Source: Margaritispora aquatica (taxonomy: Eukaryota > Ascomycota > Leotiomycetes > Helotiales > Discinellaceae). From it: a stretch of DNA of 64,000 nt. The stretch is taken from the NCBI GenBank assembly GCA_007644065.1, contig VJWN01000021.1:386271-450270 (forward strand), given 5' to 3'. Under the pieces are notes generated by a model. That model made no database searches. It saw only the letters and a program-made list of their open reading frames with translations, and was not told the origin of the DNA. The position numbers were made by a program, and so were the translations under genes. Numbering within the stretch: position 1 is the first letter of the stretch; the number at the start of each line of letters is the position of its first letter. This document shows, piece after piece, positions 11,005-20,770 of the stretch.

Positions 11005-12726
11005 ATGGCTGGCCAGCATGATGTTCCAAGTTCTGGAGCCTCCTCCTCCTTTCTCACACCGAAGGAGACCAAAGAACAACTCAACGATACAACAAATGCA
11101 TATCGAAACCGACAATTCCAACATATTTTCCTATACAGTTCAGAACCAGATGCGCACCGCGAAGAACCACCAGAAACTACATCGAAATTACCGATCCCAG
11201 ATCAGGGCAGACGCAGAGAGACGACGTGGCGCACCATGAAATCCCCAGAGCGCGCCATGAATACCGTCAGAGGTTTCCATACGCCTATGCCAGGATCAGG
11301 AGATGAAGATTCTGATTATGCACCATTTACGCCATCACGACGGCATGTCATCAACGATGTTGTCAGCGCAAACTCCAGCCCTATGCTTCGATCCACTTCA
11401 GGCCTATTGGGAGGAATCAGTAAGCTCAAGTTACAACTCGACACGAACCAGGACAACGCGTCCAGATCAAACTCGATTGTTCGAAGTCGCAGCAAACTGA
11501 GAAGCCAGCCGCAAAGTAGTACAGGCACAAATACCTCAGACGGCTCCAGCGATGACGAGACATCCGAAATTACGAGTTACGAAGTTGCTCTCGAGCACGA
11601 TTTTGTGAGCGAAAGCTTGCGGGATAAGCCGCTCTATGGGGCCATTGAGGGTGGGTTGATACAAGATACGATGAAGAGGAAGATCACTTCTGAGGATTTC
11701 GAGCCGCTACGATGCCTTGGAAAGGGCACCTTTGGAACCGTTCTTCTAGTGAAGCAACAGGCAACAGGAAAGCTCTACGCTCAAAAACAGTTCAAAAAAG
11801 CATCTTTGATTGTACACAAGAGACTGGTGGAGCAGACGAAGACCGAGCGAAAGATTTTGGAAGATGTGAATAGACATCCATTTGTTGTGAAGTTGTTTTA
11901 CGCCTTTCAGGACCAAGAGAAGTTGTATCTGATCCTGGAATACGCCCAAGGTGGAGAATTGTTTACATACCTCAAGCAGGAACGAATGTTTTCTGAGAGT
12001 GTTGCTTCTTTCTACATGGCAGAAATGGTTCTTGCTTTGGAGCATCTCCATCGAAATCTTGGTGTCATCTATCGGGATTTGAAGCCTGAGAATTGTCTGT
12101 TGGACTCTGAAGGGCATCTACTTCTTACCGATTTTGGACTGTCGAAGGTTGCGGTGGATGAGAATGATAGATGCAATAGTATTCTTGGGACTGTTGAGTA
12201 TATGGCACCAGAGGTCATTCAGGGTCAGAAGTATGGAATGGCTGTTGACTGGTGGTCTTTTGGAGCTCTTGGATACGATTTGATGACTGGAGGACCTCCT
12301 TTCCAAGGTCCAAATAATGCCAAAATACAGGAGAAGATCGTCAAGCAGAAGTTAACCCTACCATTCTATCTCAGCTCAGATTCAAAGGATTTTTTGACTA
12401 GACTCTTGCGCAAGGAGCCGTCAAAGCGACTTGGGTACAGCATGCCAAAAGACATGGCTGCGATCAAGAAACATAGGTTCTTCAGAAGGATGGATTGGAA
12501 GAAACTTGCGGCTAGGGAGCTTGAGGCACCAATCCAGCCACTCATCACGGATCCCGAGTTAGCAGAGAACTTTGCAGCAGAGTTTACGGATTTGGCACTC
12601 AGCCCTGTCGTGACTAGTTCGAAGTCGCCATGGGATGACCACGAGAGAAAAGAGAATCCATTTGGAGGGTTTAGCTATGTTGCTAGTCAGAGTTTGTTGG
12701 ATGGAAATGGATTTGCCGGTATGTGA
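11005..12726 (+). CDS. AGC-family Ser/Thr protein kinase, S6K/Psk1-like
   Basis: A single exon codes 573 aa. Residues 1-230 are a Ser/Thr-rich, probably disordered regulatory arm. The kinase domain follows: glycine loop GKGTFGTV (239-246), catalytic Lys261 in YAQKQF, catalytic loop YRDLKPEN (Asp358), DFG at 376-378 and APE at 401-403. The C-terminal tail ends with a hydrophobic motif NPFGGFSY (phospho-site Ser557) and a proline-directed turn-motif-like LALSP before it, as in ribosomal S6 kinases controlled by TORC1 and PDK1. The activation-loop site is Ser392 in the context NSILGT, instead of the usual Thr-Phe-Cys-Gly-Thr. It most resembles fission yeast Psk1 and filamentous fungal S6 kinases, and would link nutrient signalling to translation. 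The kinase call is certain; the subfamily is likely. Confidence 0.93.
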   Translation: MAGQHDVPSSGASSSFLTPKETKEQLNDTTNAYRNRQFQHIFLYSSEPDAHREEPPETTSKLPIPDQGRRRETTWRTMKSPERAMNTVRGFHTPMPGSGDEDSDYAPFTPSRRHVINDVVSANSSPMLRSTSGLLGGISKLKLQLDTNQDNASRSNSIVRSRSKLRSQPQSSTGTNTSDGSSDDETSEITSYEVALEHDFVSESLRDKPLYGAIEGGLIQDTMKRKITSEDFEPLRCLGKGTFGTVLLVKQQATGKLYAQKQFKKASLIVHKRLVEQTKTERKILEDVNRHPFVVKLFYAFQDQEKLYLILEYAQGGELFTYLKQERMFSESVASFYMAEMVLALEHLHRNLGVIYRDLKPENCLLDSEGHLLLTDFGLSKVAVDENDRCNSILGTVEYMAPEVIQGQKYGMAVDWWSFGALGYDLMTGGPPFQGPNNAKIQEKIVKQKLTLPFYLSSDSKDFLTRLLRKEPSKRLGYSMPKDMAAIKKHRFFRRMDWKKLAARELEAPIQPLITDPELAENFAAEFTDLALSPVVTSSKSPWDDHERKENPFGGFSYVASQSLLDGNGFAGM

Positions 12727-13187
12727 ATTAGAGGTTCATGGGACTTTTCATAACTTGGAGACAAAAATGGGACGGCATGGAAAAGCGAATCATTTATATA
12801 CAGAGTAAGACAGTGCTCTTTGCATCGGGTAGTATCTGACTATAGACAAGACGTCAGAGGTGGATAGATATATGCATCTTTTTCGGCTGGGCAAGGGAAA
12901 TGGCGGAAAGTTGTACTTCTTAGATCAGATTGCGTTGCCGCATCTTCGTCAATTGAAATCGCTCTCAATCTTACTGATGCCCTTTCTTCCACACTCGATT
13001 ACGATTTCCACTACCAAGTAGACACTTTGGGGATGTTTCACGAGACTAGGCAACCATGACTACACCGAGTTCATGCTGCATTTGCCCTATTGGGCTTAGT
13101 TTCTCATCGCTAACAGCTACCACACCTTACCTGCCTTACCCGCCCTACTTTGAATGCACATTCTCCCAACATCGCCCAGCATCAACA
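12727..13187. other. kinase 3' end and F-box promoter
   Basis: A 461-bp spacer between two plus-strand genes. An in-frame ATG at 13056 exists but would add 44 residues without F-box-like character. Nothing else is visible. Confidence 0.45.
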
Positions 13188-14198
13188 ATGTCCTCACTCA
13201 CTATACTTCCAAATGAAATCCTCCTCCAGATCATCCACTATCTCATCCCTTCGCCCTCCTCCCTCTCAGCCCTAACCCTGACCTCCCACCACTTCCACGC
13301 CCTCGGCCACCCTCTCCTCTACTCTATAATCTCCACACCCCACCGCTCCTCCCTCCCCCGCATCTTCATTTCCGTGCTCGAATCCCCTCGCCTATGGCAA
13401 AACGTCATCTCCTTCCACGCTCAAACCCATGCTCCCTCCGACAACATCTACTACGCCGACGACCCCTCCCTCGCCATCGACATCTCGCACATGCCGTGTT
13501 TTGAGCTAAACAAGCTCAGAACCGAGCGTAAAATGCGGAAACGCATGGCCCCGGCGTATGGAAGACGCTTTTGCGTGCACTGGCATGAGCGTCTTTTTAG
13601 GGGTGAGAGAAACTGGGAGCCCGTTGTGGCGTGGTTGGTGCATGCTTTTCGGCGGACGCTGAGACAGTTGAGGGTTGATGTTACGGGCTTGGTGCTCTGT
13701 AGGCATCTTGATAGGATGCTGAAGATTGCTGGGAGGAGGCAGAGGGGTGTTGATTTCGAAAGTAGGAATGGAGAGAAGATTTTGGAGAGGTTAAGAGAGG
13801 TGTATATTACTAAGGATCGGGGTGGGAATAGGAGCGAGTGGGCTATTGGAGAAGAAGGAGGAGGGAGCATCGAAATGCGGTTTGTGGTGCCGTACTTGAA
13901 TATCCCGTCTGTAGAGAAAGTGGTTGTATGGGGATTGAGACGGGATCATATGCCAAGAGATCCACCAGATGAACCGTATTGTTTTGGGACAAAGAGTCTG
14001 GTATTAAGAGAACATAGACTTGATGAAAAGGCTCTGGGGAGTTTCTTAGGTTGTTTTAAGGGATTGGAGAGGGTGATTTGTGAGAAGAGCGGGGCCAGAC
14101 GAGAGAGGGCGGCTGGTAGTTTTTTAGACGTGGAATGGGAAGAAGCTCTGCTTGAGGGACTTTTGGCTGATGTTAATATTAGTCAAGAGGGATGGTAG
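13188..14198 (+). CDS. F-box-like protein, 336 aa
   Basis: I start at the ATG at 13188 (context ATCAACAATG), which places the F-box directly at the N-terminus: residues 3-45 read LTILPNEILLQIIHYLIP, then a Leu-rich helix SLSALTLTSHHFHALGHPLL, the usual pattern of fungal F-box proteins. F-box proteins bind Skp1 and act as substrate adaptors of SCF ubiquitin ligases. The rest (about residues 60-336) has charged and aromatic residues without recognisable repeats and would be the substrate-binding part; the substrate is unknown. Codon use changes from very C-rich in the first 100 codons to AG-rich later, which is odd but keeps one frame. It is tail-to-tail with the Rieske-type gene. Confidence 0.75.
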   Translation: MSSLTILPNEILLQIIHYLIPSPSSLSALTLTSHHFHALGHPLLYSIISTPHRSSLPRIFISVLESPRLWQNVISFHAQTHAPSDNIYYADDPSLAIDISHMPCFELNKLRTERKMRKRMAPAYGRRFCVHWHERLFRGERNWEPVVAWLVHAFRRTLRQLRVDVTGLVLCRHLDRMLKIAGRRQRGVDFESRNGEKILERLREVYITKDRGGNRSEWAIGEEGGGSIEMRFVVPYLNIPSVEKVVVWGLRRDHMPRDPPDEPYCFGTKSLVLREHRLDEKALGSFLGCFKGLERVICEKSGARRERAAGSFLDVEWEEALLEGLLADVNISQEGW

Positions 14199-14495
14199 AA
14201 CTAGGAATTAAAAAAGGAACTAGATTGAGGTCTAAAATTTGGGGTAGCTTCAATAAATTTATCACCGTCTGACACCCTAGGTTGGCTCGCCCTATTTGAC
14301 ATGATGGCGAAAGTTGAGAAGCAATGCTTCCACCCAGTTATTTCTGATACTGTAATCTATTTCAGAGGTCTAATCGCGCTCATAGGATCGGTTTTTGCGA
14401 TACACCCTGCTTGTCCAAGAGGGAGTCATACACACCGTTCTATCAAAACAGCATCCGTGTCTCCAATATCCACACCAAATCACCATCCTTAACAA

Positions 14496-15212
14496 TCAGC
14501 CCATCCGCTGCTTCCTCTTAATCCACACCTCTTTCGCTTCTTCTTCCACGCGACTGCTGTCTCCATTCTCGTTCTCAGTTTCGCTTCTAGCACCAGCGAC
14601 ATCCCTCAACTGCACCTCCCAAATACCCAGCCGATAGTTCCCTCTATCACCATTCCCCCTAACCAAATCAAACGACCAGTCGTGCTTCGGACATCGCAAG
14701 CCGGCGCTGAGCTTGATGCCGAAGTCTTCGATGTCGAAAGGTGTCCCTCGCGAGAGTGGGTAGGAGGAATGCGGGCATTTCTGCAAGTCGATTAGCTTGC
14801 GGATTCTTTTCTGTCTACGATCTCTCGCTACTACGTCTCTCCATCTATCACCTATTGTCCAGAGAATATAAAAAACACCAAATGGCGGGGTAGTGGGGTC
14901 AAAACACACGTGATCAACAGCATAAACCTTCCCTTCAAACTTAAACACCAGAACCTGATCCTTCAACTCTCCCTCTCCCACCTCCTCCGACTCCACCTCT
15001 GTCGCTTCCAATACCCCTCTTCCTCCGCCATTGCTAGAAACACGAAAAACCTTGCATCCGGGAACGAAGTCTTGGCAGGGCAGCGGAACTAGATCTGAGA
15101 GTGCGGATGTGGCCTCGGCAGTGAGGTTGGGATAAGAGGATGTTAGACCGCCGTAGAAGTAGGACTTGTCGGTTCGTGAGGAGAGAGTAGGCGCGTAGAA
15201 TGAGGTCGCCAT
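14496..15212 (-). CDS. small Rieske-type [2Fe-2S] domain protein
   Basis: Two exons, 15212-14910 and 14780-14496, give 195 aa. The frame is also open through the 129-bp intron (donor GTGTGT, acceptor CTTGCAG). Splicing it out joins VYAVDH to KCPHSSYPLSRG and so restores a compact Rieske centre: box 1 is CPH at about residues 103-105, and box 2 is RCPKHDWSFDL (C-x2-H) about 26 residues later. These two Cys and two His residues bind a 2Fe-2S cluster. The length and the absence of a catalytic oxygenase domain suggest a soluble ferredoxin-like or single-domain Rieske protein, not a ring hydroxylase. No targeting peptide is clear. The redox partner is unknown. Confidence 0.82.
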   Translation of the reverse strand: MATSFYAPTLSSRTDKSYFYGGLTSSYPNLTAEATSALSDLVPLPCQDFVPGCKVFRVSSNGGGRGVLEATEVESEEVGEGELKDQVLVFKFEGKVYAVDHVCFDPTTPPFGVFYILWTIGDRWRDVVARDRRQKRIRKLIDLQKCPHSSYPLSRGTPFDIEDFGIKLSAGLRCPKHDWSFDLVRGNGDRGNYRLGIWEVQLRDVAGARSETENENGDSSRVEEEAKEVWIKRKQRMG

Positions 15213-16015
15213 TGTCTTGTTGTGAAAGGTTGTGGTTGATGATATGGAGGATGTTGTAGTGGGATGTATTTTTTGATGCAGGGGGCGTTCGGCAAATTAA
15301 GGTTGTTTTTCGCGAAGCGCTTGGTTGAATTGGCTGGCTGACGGAGATCACCAGCAGAGGTACTTCTACACTCAACTATGGCGGGATAGTTGATATAGAA
15401 GGGAAGATTATGAATTCCAGAAGAAGGTGACAACTTACTGCTAATAAATGTTCATGTTTTTGATATTTGTCCACATGAACGCACACGATTCTACCAATGA
15501 CATGCATGTCAAATTGAAATCAGCCCAGCTTGTGTGCCAAATTCAGACGCAACAGAAACAACAGAAACACGACATGATATCAAGAACTTTGATTTCCTCA
15601 AACACCGGTCCACAGAACTTCTTGCCCTCGTATTGGTCATCGTAGAGGTGTTTATTGTGAGAATAGAAGCAATCCCAACGAGCTCACCAACTATAGGATG
15701 AATTTGAGCATGTTTCTCTCACTGCTGCCTTCAGAGAAACAATTGACTTGATTATAGAAACGAGTATTGTACTGTAATTGATTCTGATACTAATACCTAA
15801 TGCAACGGAAGGTTTTGAATCGCTCTGACAAAAGATCAAGCAAAGACAAGAATTCATTCTCACTTTGTGCACCTAACCATCTCCACACCAATATCTGTCC
15901 TTGTATGCTGAATACATGTCTGAGAAATGACTGGAACCATTGAATGAACCCAATGATCAGAGGCCGTTCCATCATGATGCCTCCAGCCTCGATGTCCTTT
16001 GCATACCGACTCTCT
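15213..16015. other. intergenic, no supported gene
   Basis: Contains the promoter of the minus-strand Rieske gene and the 3' flank of the secreted-protein gene. Frames here are shadows of each other or lack domain signal. Confidence 0.4.
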
Positions 16016-17104
16016 TTAGATCTTGCCGTCAACACCACGACCACAAAAGTTCTTGCCTTGACTGCAAACGTTTTCCCATCCGTATTGACCCTTGTAGTTG
16101 TGCACATCAATACTATTAGATTTGCCATCAATGTTATCCCATCCGGCCCAGAATGGTCCACACTGCTCATTGATCAAGTGGGCAAGAGCTTGTCTATCGG
16201 CAGCCCCTTCCAAGAAGTTAGCTTGTGAATTTGCATATTTAATGATTTCTCCGAGGTATATAGGGCACTCAATCACACAAACATATTTGGACGTTGAGAT
16301 ATTTGTTTTATAAATCGATACACAAAGAATAGGGGTTTCAGAGATACTTACAACAACCTGTTCCAATATCTGAAATGAAGTCAGCATTTGTTTTCCCACT
16401 GCCTTTAAAATCTTTTGGGTTTCAAGCCCAAATATCACATCTTGAAAGATCAGAGGAAGCTCCATTGCGGTTTTTGTGGACTCTCTGTTCCTTCTGAGCA
16501 CTTAAGACATATGAAATAGAAGTACTAACAATTGAAGGCATAAAGCGTGATAATGAAAGACATATTGCAAAAATACCTGAATGGTTAGCGTTGCGTTAGC
16601 GTGGGTTGTAACTCAGTATCAAGAAATTTTGCCAGAGCAGAAAAAGAAGGATATGAGACTACTTACGAGACAACGCAGCCTGAGATAGAATAGAAATCCA
16701 TATTTGCACCCACGAAATTGTTTGGTGGAACACATCTGTCGTTGTATTCTTGTTAGCTTATAAACATGCGCGAACAACGATTCCATAACTTACTGCGCAT
16801 CAAGCATCGCATTGGCTCGATTGGTGTCATCAATGTTCATGGGATAACCTCCACATCCAATGCGATTGCTAGCGTTCGGAACTTGTCTGGCTTGGACTTT
16901 TTGGCTAAGAGGTCCAGCGTAACGAGGGGTTTTAGGTATGTGCTCTCCTTTCTTCCAAGCTTTGATGAGACGGTGAGTTTCGGTGCCGTTGCTGTGGTAT
17001 TCAACGGAGTAGGATCCGTCAGGTTGTCCTTTTGGAACTCTGAATGCGACAGCGAGTCCCGTACAGGTGGCGAAGAAGAGAATTAATTTGGAGAGCTGCA
17101 TCAT
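16016..17104 (-). pseudogene. Cys-rich small secreted protein, probably broken by an internal stop
   Basis: Exon 1 (17104-16794) codes a signal peptide (MQLSKLILFFATCTGLAVAF) and a polar region ending IGCGGYPMNIDDTNRANAML. Exon 2 (16735-16667, 69 bp) adds CVPPNNFVGANMDFYSISGC. The last exon (16221-16016) codes a Cys/Trp/Gly-rich end with INEQCGPFWAGWDNIDGK, then YGWENVCSQGKNFCGRGVDG. Linking these needs two more exons (about 16576-16562 and 16500-16352). With them all lengths sum to a multiple of three, but a TGA (16424-16422) interrupts the frame after SRCDIWA, where the downstream frame resumes as NPKDFKGSGKTNADF. The tiny 15-bp exon is doubtful, so an alternative splice could rescue the gene. 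At least seven Cys suggest disulphides in a secreted, effector-like protein. I do not recognise the family. A decayed inverted copy lies at 18567-19013. Confidence 0.6.
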
Positions 17105-18566
17105 GGAGAATAAAAAGATGATTGTATAGATAGTAAATTATGGATTAATATCACAGTCATGGTCTTGGTCTTATATATCTTGTACACTTGAATTTGATTT
17201 TGGGATCACATATGTTGGTGAGGACCATTCTCATCTTTGCAACTCTTCTCAAGCGCTTCGCAAGCCCTTACTTCAAACGGATTAAAATGTAACGCATGGG
17301 CTCTACACTTGAACGGAGAAGCAACGAATAATCTTCCTTCCAGTAGAAGCAAGCATTGAATGACAAATTTTACAAAAAAGCCAAATCCAACACTATCGAA
17401 GCATTGCGGTACGTTATTCCTAGGAACAATCCCTAACATTTGCTCCAAATCAAAAACACTCAAACGGTCACTGGAATACCATGTTAGCCCGATGTTGGAA
17501 TTACGTCACACTGATTCGGCATTGGGACCTCTCTGGAACCAGCAGGGACATGTTGCAAATATCATAGAGAGTAAGAAATTGTGGGATTATCATGATCTCC
17601 TAATATTGCATTTGTTGGTTCACTTTTGTTGGTCCACGGCATATATCAGTATCCTTGTCTTTGGTTATAGTTTCCGGTCTCCACAATATGTCATCGCTTC
17701 TCTACGCTTTGGGATGAGATTGTGACGTCTGTGTTTAAAACTTTGACTTGGGCAACATGTCTGACTCTCTCCAGCTTCAAATTAGTTACCTTCGAATAAT
17801 AAAAGAAATGCGATTACAATCATGAATTGTACACCCGCAAGACATATTAGAGTTAGCAGGTAGACGAGAAAGACAAAAGCCAAAAGCAAGATCACATAAC
17901 TACAAAAACCCCACAATGCCCCGTAATCAAATCATCAGCTGCCCAACTCTATATCCTCACATGGGGATATGCAAGGACGAGCTTCCTCATCAAGTTGTAT
18001 ACATCGTTCTCGCTTATATGCACGAAGCAATAATTTACATGCACCCCTTACTGTATCTTAGCCAACGAATGGGGAAAGCCTGCATTCCCACCAACTTCAC
18101 CGCCAGTTGAGCGTCCAAGGAAAAAGTGATAGCTTCGAGTCGGCCCGCTCATTGTTCGGCGCATTAAATTTTCATCGGTCGTCCTAACACGCATCCAGTA
18201 AGTCCAATAATCCGCCATGGTGAGATGTTTCCACAGTCTTTTCGGAGATTGATTAAGCGATGCGACACCGCGTAACCTCTAAATCTGGAGCTGTAAGTTA
18301 ACAATGGATTCTCTATATATTTAGCTCAAATTGATAGCTCTTTAGGTATTTCCGAAGCTTACAACATAGCGTTACAGCATTATTTCGCGGGGAGTTTATA
18401 GTCTTCAGAAATTTCGCACAGAGCACGGATGTTTTGACTCTTGCCTGCGCCTTCATCTATATCACTAGTGTGAGAAGGTGTGGAAGGGAAAGTCACCATT
18501 GATCAGTGTCATAAGCCATAGTTCCAGTTGAGATGTTTCCCACATACTAATACATTTTCTTGAAAG
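17105..18566. other. gene-poor AT-rich spacer between inverted paralogues
   Basis: No convincing gene. It should hold the promoter of the 16-17 kb secreted-protein gene and the lost exon 1 of the 18.6-19.0 kb copy, but I could not recognise an exon-1 remnant. Open frames (for example 17360-17725 +) lack domains and Met-initiated starts with support. Confidence 0.45.
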
Positions 18567-19013
18567 ATGTGTTCCACCACGCAATTTAATCCACGAAGAC
18601 ATGAAATTTTATTCCATTTCTGGCTGTGTTGTTTCATGTTAGTTCCAGACTCATATAAAAAGCCGTTCTAACTCGTTCAGACTTCTGTAACTTCCCATGG
18701 GTGGATATTGTGGGCGTTGGGGTAGGCTTTTCAGACACTCACTACCGTATATACCTCGCTTCCTAGCGCTTTCAAAAGCCCTCACTAAGTCTCGTCTAAG
18801 AGATCATCGTTCGGCAGCAAGCTTAAAAATCTCATAGATGCATCTCATCGAAAAGCACTTGCTCACTTGATCAACGAGAAATGCGGTGGGTTCTAAGCGG
18901 GTTGGGACGAACTTTATCCTATTGAAGATCGCCATGCCTCTGAGGGTGTTTATGGATGGGAGAATATTTGCGACTAAGGAAAGAAATTCTGTGGACGCGG
19001 CGTAGAAGGCTAG
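18567..19013 (+). pseudogene. decayed inverted paralogue of the 16-17 kb secreted-protein gene
   Basis: The exon-2 equivalent at 18567-18635 is exactly 69 bp, as in the other copy, and codes CVPPRNLIHEDMKFYSISGC followed by VVS. Its splice donor has become AT in place of GT. The last exon is recognisable up to 19013: HRKALAHLINEKCGGF, stop, AGWDELYPIEDRHASEG, VYGWENIC, D, stop, GKKFCGRGVEG. The in-frame TAA at 18894-18896 stands where the other copy has TGG; the TAA at 18975-18977 stands where it has CAA. Both are the C-to-T or G-to-A kind. Exon 1 is not recognisable and the middle part, around 18675-18800, is scrambled. Orientation is opposite to the 16-17 kb copy, so the pair is an inverted, divergent duplication. 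It cannot make the full protein. Confidence 0.8.
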
Positions 19014-20770
19014 GCTTTACTTCTCAGGTTGATACGAGAAGATGGGAGTTCAGTCGAACTTGAAATATGCCAAGTTTAATGCACTGTTTCCGTAGCGCTA
19101 AAATGTCATACCCTTCAAGCGGTTATGGCTGTAGGGTAACACTATAGTTATTGTTCTAATTTCATTTCATTTCTCGCGATTAAAATGAAACACCTTTGAT
19201 TTGTAAGTACTACAGGGTAGGTATGTACTAAGCATCAATTGTCGTTCATGCAAACTAGCAAACATTAACTTCAATCTATGTGTTTATCTGTAGGTAATAG
19301 CAAAGTTCTCTTACAATAACTTAATTCTGGGTCGTCTGTCCCATTCCTATCGTCTACGTTGAGATGGTATTTGCAAATCTCTTTGGTTTTTAGTCCATTC
19401 CACCTTGTGGAAAATAAGTTCAACCTTATTTCACGCCTTTCACCGCTAGTCTCAATATTTTTATGACATATATGTGCTCGAGAACGAGAGGAAATCCATG
19501 ATGTAGCATAGGTCAGAGGATGTAGAACTAGGACTTGAATTTTGAGTGGGTGTGAGAAATCTGAGAACTGTGACCAGTAACCCCCACCAGTGAGACGCTA
19601 TGAATTATCACTTCGCCCATGTCTCATAAAAATCATGTTATATATCCACCAAGCTAGATCAGCAGAAGGATGAACTCCGTATGTTGGTGTTGCTGCTGCA
19701 TTTCGAATTTTCGGGTCTCGGAGGTATCAAAGCAGCAGTTGTTAAAACTGGGGCCTTAAATCATGAATTGTGCAGTTAGAGCAGCTGCTATAAGTCTGCT
19801 AATACATTAGCCTAGAGTATTAGTCGTGAGTCGTTCCTTTGGAGAGTGTGATTTTAGCGAAGCAATACGTTCATTCGAATTTCGGAAATTTCGAAGAATG
19901 CAGGCAGCAAAGACAGCAACAAGGAAGAGGAGCCCGGCAGGACGAGAGCGGTAATATTTGTGCGGACCCCCAAGATCATAGTGATGTACACCTAGTCTGT
20001 GACTGGAATATTTTTATCTTTGAAAGTCCAGAAAAGATGCGATTAAAGCTTCATCGACAAGCAGCCAGGGGTGTTTGCCAGAATGATCACATCGTATCGC
20101 TTTCGCAGATTCAGAAGCAAGATATGCGTATGCCTCAAGGCCAGATATAAGAAAACTAAAATCTTCGACGCAATTCTGCCATCATTTCCTGGGTGAAAAA
20201 GCGAATTGGAGGTCCCAAAGGTGATGATCTCGCATGCGCACTATACCTATATTGGGTGTTATACGACTCTAAGAGTCTTGATTGGGTAGATTACAGCTGT
20301 AAACCACAAATGATAGTCTGCGATGATACTGAGACAAAACAAGACCGTCGGTTCTGACTTTTGCATTGTGTTTCAAGGTTGTTTTTGTATCGTCTGGTTG
20401 TATTCATCCGCCACTTCCCCTAGGGTTCACCATGATCTTTTGAGAGATGACGGCCTGTTTATGAAGAAATAGAAAGTCCTTTTGCACTGATTTCGACCAA
20501 ATTCAAAGAGCTGTTCCAACAAGGAGAATAAAACCTGAAGTCAAAAGGACGTTGTATTTGGGCTTGGATCGGATAATTTCGGACCGAGTTTAGCGTGTCA
20601 TAGGCCCACTCTTTGTTGGACGTCTACCCGCGATCTGGGACATCGGATACCTACAGAAAGATTTCAACCAGTAATCTTTTGAATATAGCTGACATCTGTT
20701 TTGTCTAAATTCTTTGTGGGACATCAACCTTCTACAGCCTCGCTCCTATACATCATACATTGAGTGTGAC
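19014..20770. other. gene-poor spacer, no supported gene
   Basis: About 1.75 kb. One open frame at 19839-20150 (+, 103 codons, non-ATG start) is Gln/Arg-rich in its first third but has no domain; I do not call it. No transposase or reverse-transcriptase motif is visible on either strand. Confidence 0.45.

Noticed and set aside
19839..20150. 103-codon Gln/Arg-rich plus-strand frame
   Set aside because: Starts without ATG, lacks any motif and lies in decayed DNA.
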